Shown: positions 35,882 through 42,949 of the stretch, in pieces | Layout: each line of letters opens with the position of its first letter | Position numbering within the stretch: the stretch's first letter is position 1 | Source: Massilia polaris | GTDB taxonomy: Bacteria > Pseudomonadota > Gammaproteobacteria > Burkholderiales > Burkholderiaceae_D | Assembly (NCBI RefSeq): GCF_012927275.1 | Contig: NZ_JABBGG010000004.1 | Span: 124,001 to 188,000 of the forward strand | DNA: 64,000 nucleotides | Reading direction: 5' to 3' | Made by a program: the position numbers and the translations under genes | The notes under the pieces: generated by a model | Told to the model about the DNA's origin: nothing | Databases searched by the model: none | Seen by the model: only the letters and a program-made list of their open reading frames with translations

Positions 35882-37123
35882 TTAGTTCACTTCTGGATTG
35901 CGGCGGGCACGCTGCAGGTCGGCCAACACCTTCTGGGCCGATACCGGCAAGGCCGGCGCATGTGCCTGGCCCTGTTTGATGGCGTTCAGCGTGCGCGATA
36001 CCTTGGTGGCCTGGGCCGGGAAACGCAGCAGCAGCGGGATGAACAGGCGGCGCAAGCGCTCGTTGCGCGTCAGGCGGGTGATGATGCGGCGCGCGAGGTT
36101 CACCGCGCGTTCGCGCAGCGGCACGGCGCGTACGCGCTTCACCAGCGTGCCGAGCATGCGCAGCGGTCGCGTGACTTTCCACGAGGTGCTGTCGAGCGTG
36201 GCGAGCAGGCGTTGTTCGAGATCGCGTCCCCAGGCCTCGGCGCGCGCGTGTTCTGCGGCGATGTGTTCGACGTGCTGCTGCAGCGCCGCGCTGTGGACGA
36301 GCGCATCCTGCGCCCGCTGGAATTCGCGGTCGCCGCGCTTTTCGGCTTCCCAGCGGTTGGCGTCGGCGCGCGCAACCCGGTCTTCGGCCAGCACGATGGC
36401 CGCCTCGGCGCGCTCGGTGGCGCGCCATGCCTTGTCCAGGTGATGGGTGATGAATTCGTCAAACACGTTCGGCTGGATCGACAGCACGTCAAGCAGTTCG
36501 GCGTGTTCTTCGGCCACGTAGTAGCGGTTCAGGCCATCGAAGTGCGCATACCGGTAGCGCCGGTTGGTCACCAGCGCTTCCCACGTCTCATGGTTGGTGG
36601 TACGGCTGTTCGGCATCGTCGCCTCGATCACCAGCACCCATGGGCGCCAGCGCTCGAAGTCCATGCCGCGCAATACTTCGCCTTCGAAGCCTTCGACATC
36701 GACCTTCAGGAAATGGATGTCGCCTTTGACGTAGTTGGCGCAGATCCCGGCCAGCGTACGCACCGGCACGGTCAGCTCGGCCACGTCGAAGCCGTCGGCG
36801 CGGTGCGCGTCGGCTACCGCGCGGTCGGGCGAAGCCCAGCCGTTCACGGAAGGTACGTCGAACAGGGTCAGGCTGCCGTCGCTGGCGCCGGCGGCCACCG
36901 CCAGGTTGGTGTCGCGCGGGCGCTGTCTGGTGAACTCCAGGTGGAACGCCGGCAGCGGTTCGATGTTGATGCCGTTCCAGCCGGCGTCGTAGAACGCCTT
37001 GGTGACCGAGTGGTCGACCGGGTCGTTGGCGCCCACGTCGATGTAGAAGCCGTTCTTGATGTGCCCTAGCGCGCGCCACAGCAGCACGTCTTCGAAGTTC
37101 TGGGCGTAGGAGATAAATGTCAT
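35882..37123 (-). CDS. FkbM-family methyltransferase with helical C-terminal extension
   Basis: A 413-residue protein. Residues 1-220 are an FkbM-type SAM methyltransferase: FISYAQNFEDVLLWRAL, the SAM-binding FYIDVGANDPVDHSV and HFLKVDVEGFEGEVLRG. Residues about 245-310 are a charged, coiled-coil-like helix, and a short motif (LDSTSWKVTRPLR) typical of glycan gene clusters follows. It overlaps the Wzt gene by 4 bases. It probably methylates a sugar of the exported glycan, perhaps as chain terminator. Confidence 0.87.
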   Translation of the reverse strand: MTFISYAQNFEDVLLWRALGHIKNGFYIDVGANDPVDHSVTKAFYDAGWNGINIEPLPAFHLEFTRQRPRDTNLAVAAGASDGSLTLFDVPSVNGWASPDRAVADAHRADGFDVAELTVPVRTLAGICANYVKGDIHFLKVDVEGFEGEVLRGMDFERWRPWVLVIEATMPNSRTTNHETWEALVTNRRYRYAHFDGLNRYYVAEEHAELLDVLSIQPNVFDEFITHHLDKAWRATERAEAAIVLAEDRVARADANRWEAEKRGDREFQRAQDALVHSAALQQHVEHIAAEHARAEAWGRDLEQRLLATLDSTSWKVTRPLRMLGTLVKRVRAVPLRERAVNLARRIITRLTRNERLRRLFIPLLLRFPAQATKVSRTLNAIKQGQAHAPALPVSAQKVLADLQRARRNPEVN

Positions 37124-38343
37124 TTGCGTTGGATCTCAATCGATGGGTCGAGCCAGGCGGAGCCCTCGAAGTGCGCGCGCCGCATGTTCATCACGGTGAA
37201 CACCAGCGCCAGGTCGCGCCACTCGTAATTGTTGACGAGGTGTGTTTCGGTGCTGACGATGGCGGTCGCCACCGAGTAGGTGCCGGGGCCGAGGTTCATC
37301 TCGAAGTTGAAGCGGTAGACCACCTTGTCGCCGGCCGCGACGTCGTCCAGCGGCAGCTCTTTCAGGTGGGTGTTGGTGCCGTACATCGGCTGGCCAAGGC
37401 GATCCTTGATCATATAGCCCAGCACCATGCGCGGGATGGCGGCGTTCGCCTTCACCGTCACCTGCAGGGTCACGGGCGCGCCGACATCGACCACCTCGAC
37501 CCGTTCGCCGTCCTGGCCGATCAGCGCGATATCGGTGACGGTGGCCTCGCCGGTGCCTGAAATGGTCTGCAGCTTGCCATTTTCAAGTTCGGCCTGGCGG
37601 ACGGTGTCGTTCTCGCGCTCGGCGATCATGGCGTTGTAGTAGTCCATGATTTCTTCCGGATTTCCCTCGCGCGCCAGGCGGCCGCCATCGAGCAGGATGG
37701 CGCGGTCGCACACCGACTGGATGGCCTGCTTGTCGTGCGAGACCAGCAGCAGCGTGGTGCCCTGCTTGCGGAACTGGCGAATGCGGTCGAAGCTCTTGTG
37801 CTGGAAGTAGGCGTCGCCGACCGACAGCGCCTCGTCGACGATCAGGATATCCGGACGGCGCGCCGTGGCGACGCTGAACGCGACGCGCATCTGCATGCCG
37901 CTCGAATACACGCGCACCGGCTGGTCCATGTAGTCGCCAATGTCGGCGAATTCTTCGATCTGCGGCATCAGGCCGGTGATTTCCTCGACGGTCATGCCAA
38001 GCAGCTGGCCTGCCATGTAGGCATTCTGGCGGCCTGTGAAATCGGGATGGAAGCCCATGCCCAGTTCGAGCAGGGCCGCCACTCGGCCGGTCATGTGGAC
38101 CGAACCGGTGGTTGGCTGGCTGGTGCCGGTAATCAGCTTGAGCAGCGTGCTTTTACCCGCGCCGTTAATGCCGATCAGGCCGACCGCTTCTCCCGGCATC
38201 ACCTTGAAGTTAACGTCCTGGAGCACCCATTTCAGCTTGTGGCGCACGCCCTTGAACGGCAGCATCCACTCGCTCAGGCGCGACCAGCGCGTCGGATATT
38301 GTTTGTAGGCCTTGCCGAGATTGACAACAAAAATCGCGCCCAT
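37120..38343 (-). CDS. wzt: O-antigen/polysaccharide ABC exporter ATPase with Wzt C-terminal domain
   Basis: A 407-residue protein. The ABC ATPase shows Walker A GINGAGKST (58-66), signature YSSGMQMRVAFS and Walker B ILIVDEALSVGD. The last 150 residues (about 255-400) correspond to the Wzt carbohydrate-binding domain, which recognises the modified non-reducing end of the glycan before export. Its presence predicts that the chain carries a terminal modification, consistent with the adjacent FkbM methyltransferase. The start codon overlaps the Wzm stop. Confidence 0.92.
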   Translation of the reverse strand: MGAIFVVNLGKAYKQYPTRWSRLSEWMLPFKGVRHKLKWVLQDVNFKVMPGEAVGLIGINGAGKSTLLKLITGTSQPTTGSVHMTGRVAALLELGMGFHPDFTGRQNAYMAGQLLGMTVEEITGLMPQIEEFADIGDYMDQPVRVYSSGMQMRVAFSVATARRPDILIVDEALSVGDAYFQHKSFDRIRQFRKQGTTLLLVSHDKQAIQSVCDRAILLDGGRLAREGNPEEIMDYYNAMIAERENDTVRQAELENGKLQTISGTGEATVTDIALIGQDGERVEVVDVGAPVTLQVTVKANAAIPRMVLGYMIKDRLGQPMYGTNTHLKELPLDDVAAGDKVVYRFNFEMNLGPGTYSVATAIVSTETHLVNNYEWRDLALVFTVMNMRRAHFEGSAWLDPSIEIQRK

Positions 38344-39170
38344 CAGAGTTCATCCACCATTTCGCCGGAGCGCTTGCGGAACAGGCGCATCGCAAACACG
38401 CACATCAGCACGGCCAGCACCAGCGCGGGAACCAGGCTGCCCCAGTCGGGCATCAGGCCCTTGACGAGGATGGTCTGGTAGGCGCCGATGATCTGGGCCA
38501 TCGGATTCCACGCCAGCATGCCGCGCACGGTGTCAGGCAGGATTGAGGCCGGATAGACGATCGGCGTGAACCAGAACCAGAACTGGATGAAGATCGTGAA
38601 GAACTGGCCGACGTCGCGGAAGAATACATTGAGTACGCCGATGATCATGCCCAGCCCGATGGCGAACATCACCTGCAGCGCCAGTACCGGGAGGATGGCG
38701 AAGTAGGCAATGCCGGGGAAATTACCGGTAACGACCAGGAAGATCGTAAACAGCCCGAAGATGATGCCGAAGTTGAGCAGGGCGTTGAGCACGACGATCA
38801 GCGGCAGGCTAATGCGCGGAAAGCTGATTTTCTTGATCAGGTTGGCCTGGTCGATGAACATGCCCTGGGCGCGCGCGACGATCTCGGCGAACAGGCCCCA
38901 GGTCAGGATGCCGGCGCACAGGTAGATGCTGTAGGCGAAGGTATTGTCGCTGCCGGGCAGCTTGTTGCGCATGACTTCGGCGAAGATGACCGTGTAGACC
39001 AGGATCATCGCCAGCGGGCTCAGTAGCGACCAGGCTGCGCCGAGGATCGCGTTGCTGTATTTCGACTGGAATTCCCGCTTCACGCTGCCGAGCACGAAGC
39101 CGCGATAGGCCCACAGGCCGCGGAAGGTATGGCTGGAAATCATGGGCGGGCCCGCAGCGGCAACCTGCAT
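38343..39170 (-). CDS. wzm: polysaccharide ABC exporter permease
   Basis: A 275-residue ABC-2 type permease with six membrane segments. The N-terminus (VLGSVKREFQSKYSNAILGAAWSLLSPLAMILVYTVIF) is the standard Wzm/TagG beginning. Loop and end features GNFPGIAYFAILPVLALQVMFAIGLGMIIGVLNVFFRD are also typical. ATG 39143 is an alternative start. It is the first gene of the exporter/glycosyltransferase operon. A good -10 lies 51 bases upstream. Confidence 0.92.
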   Translation of the reverse strand: MQVAAAGPPMISSHTFRGLWAYRGFVLGSVKREFQSKYSNAILGAAWSLLSPLAMILVYTVIFAEVMRNKLPGSDNTFAYSIYLCAGILTWGLFAEIVARAQGMFIDQANLIKKISFPRISLPLIVVLNALLNFGIIFGLFTIFLVVTGNFPGIAYFAILPVLALQVMFAIGLGMIIGVLNVFFRDVGQFFTIFIQFWFWFTPIVYPASILPDTVRGMLAWNPMAQIIGAYQTILVKGLMPDWGSLVPALVLAVLMCVFAMRLFRKRSGEMVDEL

Positions 39171-39220
39171 GCAAGAGGGGAGATTGTCGTCATAGCGGTC
39201 GGATGGTCTGTGAGCGCAAA

Positions 39221-39247
39221 ATTATACTCTACAGATTAGCTCGACAA
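39221..39247 (-). promoter_or_regulatory. candidate promoter of the wzm operon
   Basis: On the minus strand a perfect TATAAT (39226-39221) is preceded by TTGTCG (39247-39242) with a rather short 15-base spacer. It lies about 50 bases before the wzm start. Confidence 0.5.
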
Positions 39248-39370
39248 TTGTTACAGTTGTAAGTCCGGTCGGTTCCGGTGCCGTCACAGATGCTTCAATT
39301 GGTAACTTAATGGCACCATGTAGAAAATGAAGCTCAGGATCGAGGATACTGAAAAAAAGTGTCAGAAGAC

Positions 39371-39509
39371 TAATGCCGTTAAGTTAAGCTAATAAATCGT
39401 CGTTCCCGCGAAGGCGGGAACCCATAGCGTCTACGAACTGACGTGCTATGGATTCCTGCGGGGCCGCCGAGGCCTTCGCGGGAATGACGGCCTTAACTGA
39501 ACGGCATTA
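39371..39509. mobile_element. small transposable element, copy C, with 12-bp target duplication
   Basis: Left end TAATGCCGTTAAGTTAAG (39371-39388), right end CTTAACTGAACGGCATTA (39492-39509). Flanked on both sides by exactly GTGTCAGAAGAC (39359-39370 and 39510-39521). Internally two hairpins of TTCCCGCG/CGCGGGAA type. No coding capacity. Confidence 0.9.
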
Positions 39510-39556
39510 GTGTCAGAAGACAAGTTTCTGCAGGTGTTTCACATGGTGCATTGATC

Positions 39557-39594
39557 TATAATTATGGTTGTAAAAGGTTGTAAAAAGTTTACAA
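39557..39594 (+). promoter_or_regulatory. promoter and operator of the ParD-like/RelE operon
   Basis: Perfect -10 TATAAT (39557-39562). Just downstream are a direct repeat GGTTGTAAAA (39567-39576, 39577-39586) and the palindrome TTGTAAA-AAG-TTTACAA (39578-39594), likely where the antitoxin or toxin-antitoxin complex binds to repress. Confidence 0.55.
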
Positions 39595-39632
39595 ATAGTG
39601 GCGCACTAAACCCACTTTGAAGAGGTGACGAA

Positions 39633-39854
39633 ATGTCGACTGCGTTGAAATTATCTGATGATCTGGTTGAAATGGCAAAGACCCATGCTGCCGCTGAGCA
39701 TCGGTCGGTTCCAAAGCAAATTGAGTACTGGGCTCGTCTTGGGAAGGCGGTCGATGACAACCCTGGCCTGCCGCTTCAATTCATTAAAGACACACTGTTG
39801 GCGGTACAGGAAGCAAAAGCCGGACAGTTGACTACCTATACGTTTGGTGTGTGA
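39633..39854 (+). CDS. ParD-like antitoxin
   Basis: A 73-residue protein, MSTALKLSDDLVEMAKTHAAAEHRSVPKQIEYWARLG, the pattern of ParD-like ribbon-helix-helix proteins (PF11903 type), with an N-terminal beta strand followed by two helices for DNA binding. The C-terminal tail would bind the toxin. AGAGG lies before the ATG. It overlaps the toxin gene by 4 bases. It is the first gene of a toxin-antitoxin operon with a palindromic operator upstream. Confidence 0.8.
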   Translation: MSTALKLSDDLVEMAKTHAAAEHRSVPKQIEYWARLGKAVDDNPGLPLQFIKDTLLAVQEAKAGQLTTYTFGV

Positions 39855-40147
39855 CGGTGCTGGAAATTCTCGTTACCCCGACGTTTATGAAGACCGCAAA
39901 AAAGCTGCACGCCAAGGATAAGGACGTAGTGGATAGGGCGGTGAAAGACATCGCGGCTAACCCAGCAATTGGTGAAGAGAAGAAGGGCGATTTGGTTGGC
40001 GTGTTTGTTCATAGATTCAAGTTGAATAAGCAAGAGGTGCTGCTGGCTTATCGCTTGCAATCTGACAAATTCGCACCTGGCGCGATAGTGTTGCTGAGCC
40101 TCGGATCGCACGAAAACTTTTATGCGGACCTGAAGCGGCTAAGGTAG
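39851..40147 (+). CDS. RelE/ParE-family toxin
   Basis: A 98-residue protein with a GTG start overlapping the antitoxin stop. It has the RelE/ParE fold pattern: VTPTFMKTAKKLHAKDKDVVDRAVKDIAANPAIGEEKKGDL, then strands with FKLNKQEVLLAYRLQ and VLLSLGSHENFYADLKR at the end. Whether it cleaves mRNA (RelE) or poisons gyrase (ParE) cannot be told from sequence. Confidence 0.8.
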   Translation: MTVLEILVTPTFMKTAKKLHAKDKDVVDRAVKDIAANPAIGEEKKGDLVGVFVHRFKLNKQEVLLAYRLQSDKFAPGAIVLLSLGSHENFYADLKRLR

Positions 40148-40180
40148 GGAAAATACAACGCCCTACAGGAGGTAACCAAG

Positions 40181-40504
40181 ATGGGACTAACACGCAATTT
40201 CAAGCAGACCGTTGTTGAACGAGTCAAGCGCGACCCGCCCTTTGCAAAGGCGCTGCTGGATGAGGCAGCTAGCCTGTTTCTGAATGGTGAACCGGAAACG
40301 GCGCGCTTGATCCTGCGCGACCTTGTTAATGCAACCGTGGGTTTCGAGGCACTGGCACGGCAGACGACCAAACCCAGTAAAAGCCTGCACAGGATGTTGT
40401 CGGAGCAGGGCAACCCGAGCATGGATAATCTCGCCGCCATTTTCTCAGCGATCAGGAAAGAGCTCAATGTAGGAATCCAGGTTCAAACGGTCGAACTTAC
40501 CTGA
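40181..40504 (+). CDS. HTH regulator of the putative addiction-module antidote type
   Basis: A 107-residue protein with a strong ribosome binding site (AGGAGGT). The layout LLDEAASLFLNGEPETARLILRDLVNATVGFEALARQTTKPSKSLHRMLSEQGNPSMDNLAAIFSAI is a helix-turn-helix of the HigA-like addiction-module antidote family. It follows the RelE-like toxin by 33 bases in the same direction and is probably the third gene of the same operon. No separate toxin is seen for it. Confidence 0.75.
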   Translation: MGLTRNFKQTVVERVKRDPPFAKALLDEAASLFLNGEPETARLILRDLVNATVGFEALARQTTKPSKSLHRMLSEQGNPSMDNLAAIFSAIRKELNVGIQVQTVELT

Positions 40505-40530
40505 CGCGCCAAACACCTCCCCATTGATAG

Positions 40531-41307
40531 CTACGACCCCTGCACCAGCTTCTGCAGCGCTTCCGGCTTGATGATGATCAGGCGGTGCGAGTCCTTCTGC
40601 ACGATCCCTTGCTGCACCAGCGTCAGCAGTGCGCGCGTGACGGTTTCGCGGCTGGTGTTGATCATGTTGGCGATATCCTGGTGGGTCGGCAGGTTTTCGA
40701 CCACCGGCGGCGCGCCCGGCTGGTCGCTCGGCTTGCGCTGCATGAGCACAAGATAGGTGTAGATCCGCTTGGCGGTGTTATTAATCGACAGCAGCGCGCG
40801 GAACTCCGAATCGCGCTGGATTTTCTGCGCCAGATACTTGAGCATCTGGCTGGCCACGGAGGGCGAGTGCGCAAACAGATGCATCGCGGTCGGGGCCGGC
40901 AGGAAGGCGACTAGCACTTCCGTCATCGCTACCACTGACGCCGAACGGGTCGAGTTGTTAATCAGCGCGATCTCGCCGAAGAAGTCACCCGGCGCCAGCA
41001 TGCGCAGCCCGATCGCGCGCCCGTCTTCCGTGATGTCAACCACCTGGAGCTGGCCGGACAGCAGGAACAGCAGGCCGTCGCCGCTGCCGCCTTTTTGCAG
41101 CACCACTTCACGCTTGGCGTGCTGGCGAATCCGCAGCTCCGCCTTGACCCGGATGATTTCTTCGTCGTTCAACTCCGCCAGCAACGGTATCTTGCGCAGG
41201 TGGATCTGGATCTGGCGCTGCTCATCGGGAGCAGGCGCGGCTGCGGCTGACGGTGCCGCCGCGGCCGATTCATCTTCACGGATATTTGCTTCCTTATTGG
41301 ACGCCAT
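40531..41307 (-). CDS. Crp/Fnr-family transcription regulator, CRP-like recognition helix
   Basis: A 258-residue protein (ATG 41307 with GGAAAG upstream). An Ala-rich N-terminal extension of about 40 residues is followed by a cyclic-nucleotide-binding domain with GDFFGEIALINNSTRSASVVA, in which the Glu, Arg and Ser that hold cAMP in E. coli CRP are all present. A long dimer helix follows. The winged HTH contains THQDIANMINTSRETVTRAL. The recognition helix RETVTR keeps the Arg, Glu and Arg that read TGTGA in CRP. No FNR-type Cys cluster is seen. It is a likely cAMP-dependent activator of the three TGTGA-N6-TCACA-type sites in this window. Confidence 0.87.
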   Translation of the reverse strand: MASNKEANIREDESAAAAPSAAAAPAPDEQRQIQIHLRKIPLLAELNDEEIIRVKAELRIRQHAKREVVLQKGGSGDGLLFLLSGQLQVVDITEDGRAIGLRMLAPGDFFGEIALINNSTRSASVVAMTEVLVAFLPAPTAMHLFAHSPSVASQMLKYLAQKIQRDSEFRALLSINNTAKRIYTYLVLMQRKPSDQPGAPPVVENLPTHQDIANMINTSRETVTRALLTLVQQGIVQKDSHRLIIIKPEALQKLVQGS

Positions 41308-41341
41308 ACTTATCTTTCCGGGTGGTTCAGGTGCCGCATGT

Positions 41342-41689
41342 TCAGGCAAACATCGGGGCTATTTGGGCACAGCCGGCGGCAAATGCAATACCCGCCGCAT
41401 TAGCGCCAATGTCGCGCCAGCAAAATGCGCGGTCAGGCACCAGCGACTGCAGGCATTCAATTACCCAGCCGCCGACCAACATACCCAGCAGCCAGGCCGC
41501 GCTTTCCAGCGCACCCTCGGCAATCCGCAACGCCAGCGCGCTAAGTGCGGCAAATGCCGCGAAATGCAGGAGTTTGTCGTTTGGCAACTTGGGCAGCCAG
41601 CGGTTGGGAACCAGGCAGCCGGCGGACAGGGTCGCTGCAGCACCCACGAACAATATTATTTCCCCGCCCATGCCCATCCTTACCAACAA
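41342..41689 (-). CDS. VanZ-like membrane protein
   Basis: A 115-residue protein with four hydrophobic segments and the VanZ-like signature PNDKLLHFAAFAALSALAL, followed by GGWVIECLQSLVPDRAFCWRDIGANAAGIAFA. Function unknown. VanZ-like proteins are small inner-membrane proteins often near envelope genes. The gene lies between the Crp-like gene (34 bases) and the outer-membrane barrel gene. Confidence 0.8.
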   Translation of the reverse strand: MLVRMGMGGEIILFVGAAATLSAGCLVPNRWLPKLPNDKLLHFAAFAALSALALRIAEGALESAAWLLGMLVGGWVIECLQSLVPDRAFCWRDIGANAAGIAFAAGCAQIAPMFA

Positions 41690-41716
41690 AATTCCGTGAA
41701 GCCAGATTGTATACGT

Positions 41717-42949
41717 TCAAGGGCCCTGTACATGCCAGCTGAGCTGAAGAAGCCGGTTATTGTACTTAAACAGGGAAATATCTTCATTGTTGTATACCGC
41801 CCGCGCCTCAAGCTGCAGCGATTGGTTTTTTTTGATCGGGTAGACGAGGGTTCCGCGCACAACGTGGGTTGCCTGCTTGCGCACCTGATCGATCAGGCCT
41901 GGCGCATACGGAAGTTCGCTGCGCCAGCCTTGGCGCGTGTAGCCCATTTCGCCGGTCAGTTCGCCCAGCAGCTTGCGTCGCGCCAGCAGGTTGAGAGCGA
42001 CGCCGTCGCGGCTGCCGCCCGGGCGTGCGGCGCTGGCGCGGTCGTCCAGGAAGCCGATGCTGGCGCTGGCGTACAGGCCGTCCTGGCGGTACGATAATTG
42101 CCCGCGCAATTCGAAGGTATTCGAATCGAAGTTGGTCAGGTTCAGGTATTCGGTGCGCGTGATCCCGCCCATCAGGTTGAACTGCAGGCTGTTCGGCAAG
42201 GGCAGCGGTGGACCAATGCGCGCCTGCAGCTGCAGCTGGCGCTGATAGAAATGGCCGCCAAGGCCGGTCAACCCCAGCATAGCCGTGGTGCGCAGCGTCC
42301 ATTTGCCAAAGCGGTACGGACTTTCTACGCCCATGTAGAGCGAGGCGCTGTCGTACTGGCGAAGCGTGTCGTTGCGCCGACCCTGGTACTGGACGAAGCC
42401 GATGGTGCCATTCGGCGTCACTTCGCGCATGTACTCGGCGGCCAGCATGGTGTACTGGTCGTGCCTGGGCAGGAAGTCGGGCAGCAGGGGCAGTTCGATC
42501 TGGCCGCCGTCGCGGTCGATGATGTAGCTCGGCTTGCTGGCGCCCTGGTTCACGTTCTGGTCGACGCCGCGGCCGAGCACGAACGACGAAGCGCTGATCG
42601 CATGCCAGCGCTCGCAGCCGGTCTCGCGCGCGTCGGCGATCAGGTCCAGGATGCCCTGGGGCGGGTCGAAACGCGTCTCGATGATGGCGAACAGGCGCGC
42701 GGCCTCGTCGGCGTGCCCCAGGCTGCACTGGATCAGGGCCACTTCGAGGTAGGCCCCCGCGTGCAGCGGTTCGTTTTCGATCACCCGCATCAGGGCGGCC
42801 GAGGCGTCGTTCTTGCGGCCTTCGGCGAGCGACTGCAGGGCGTCCGCGTACAAGTCGGGCTGCGCTGCTTCAGGTTCGTGCGGCTGCTGAGCGTGGACCG
42901 CCACGCTCAGCGCCAGCATAGCCGCGCCGACCAACTGTTTCATCGTCAT
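41717..42949 (-). CDS. TPR-containing outer-membrane beta-barrel protein, SLAM-like
   Basis: A 410-residue protein with a signal peptide (MTMKQLVGAAMLALSVAVHA), a short TPR-like helical part at about 30-100 (YADALQSLAEGRKNDASAALMRVIENEPLHAGAYLEVALIQCSLG), then alternating beta strands to the end, typical of a 14-strand barrel (DUF560/SLAM-like). SLAM proteins move lipoproteins or other proteins to the cell surface. Here the role is inferred only from the architecture. It overlaps the CHASE2 cyclase gene by 4 bases, so the two are cotranscribed. Confidence 0.65.
   Translation of the reverse strand: MTMKQLVGAAMLALSVAVHAQQPHEPEAAQPDLYADALQSLAEGRKNDASAALMRVIENEPLHAGAYLEVALIQCSLGHADEAARLFAIIETRFDPPQGILDLIADARETGCERWHAISASSFVLGRGVDQNVNQGASKPSYIIDRDGGQIELPLLPDFLPRHDQYTMLAAEYMREVTPNGTIGFVQYQGRRNDTLRQYDSASLYMGVESPYRFGKWTLRTTAMLGLTGLGGHFYQRQLQLQARIGPPLPLPNSLQFNLMGGITRTEYLNLTNFDSNTFELRGQLSYRQDGLYASASIGFLDDRASAARPGGSRDGVALNLLARRKLLGELTGEMGYTRQGWRSELPYAPGLIDQVRKQATHVVRGTLVYPIKKNQSLQLEARAVYNNEDISLFKYNNRLLQLSWHVQGP

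Noticed and set aside
34538-37069. 843-codon frame opposite the double glycosyltransferase and FkbM genes
   Set aside because: Crosses the border of two real genes and has no recognisable domain.
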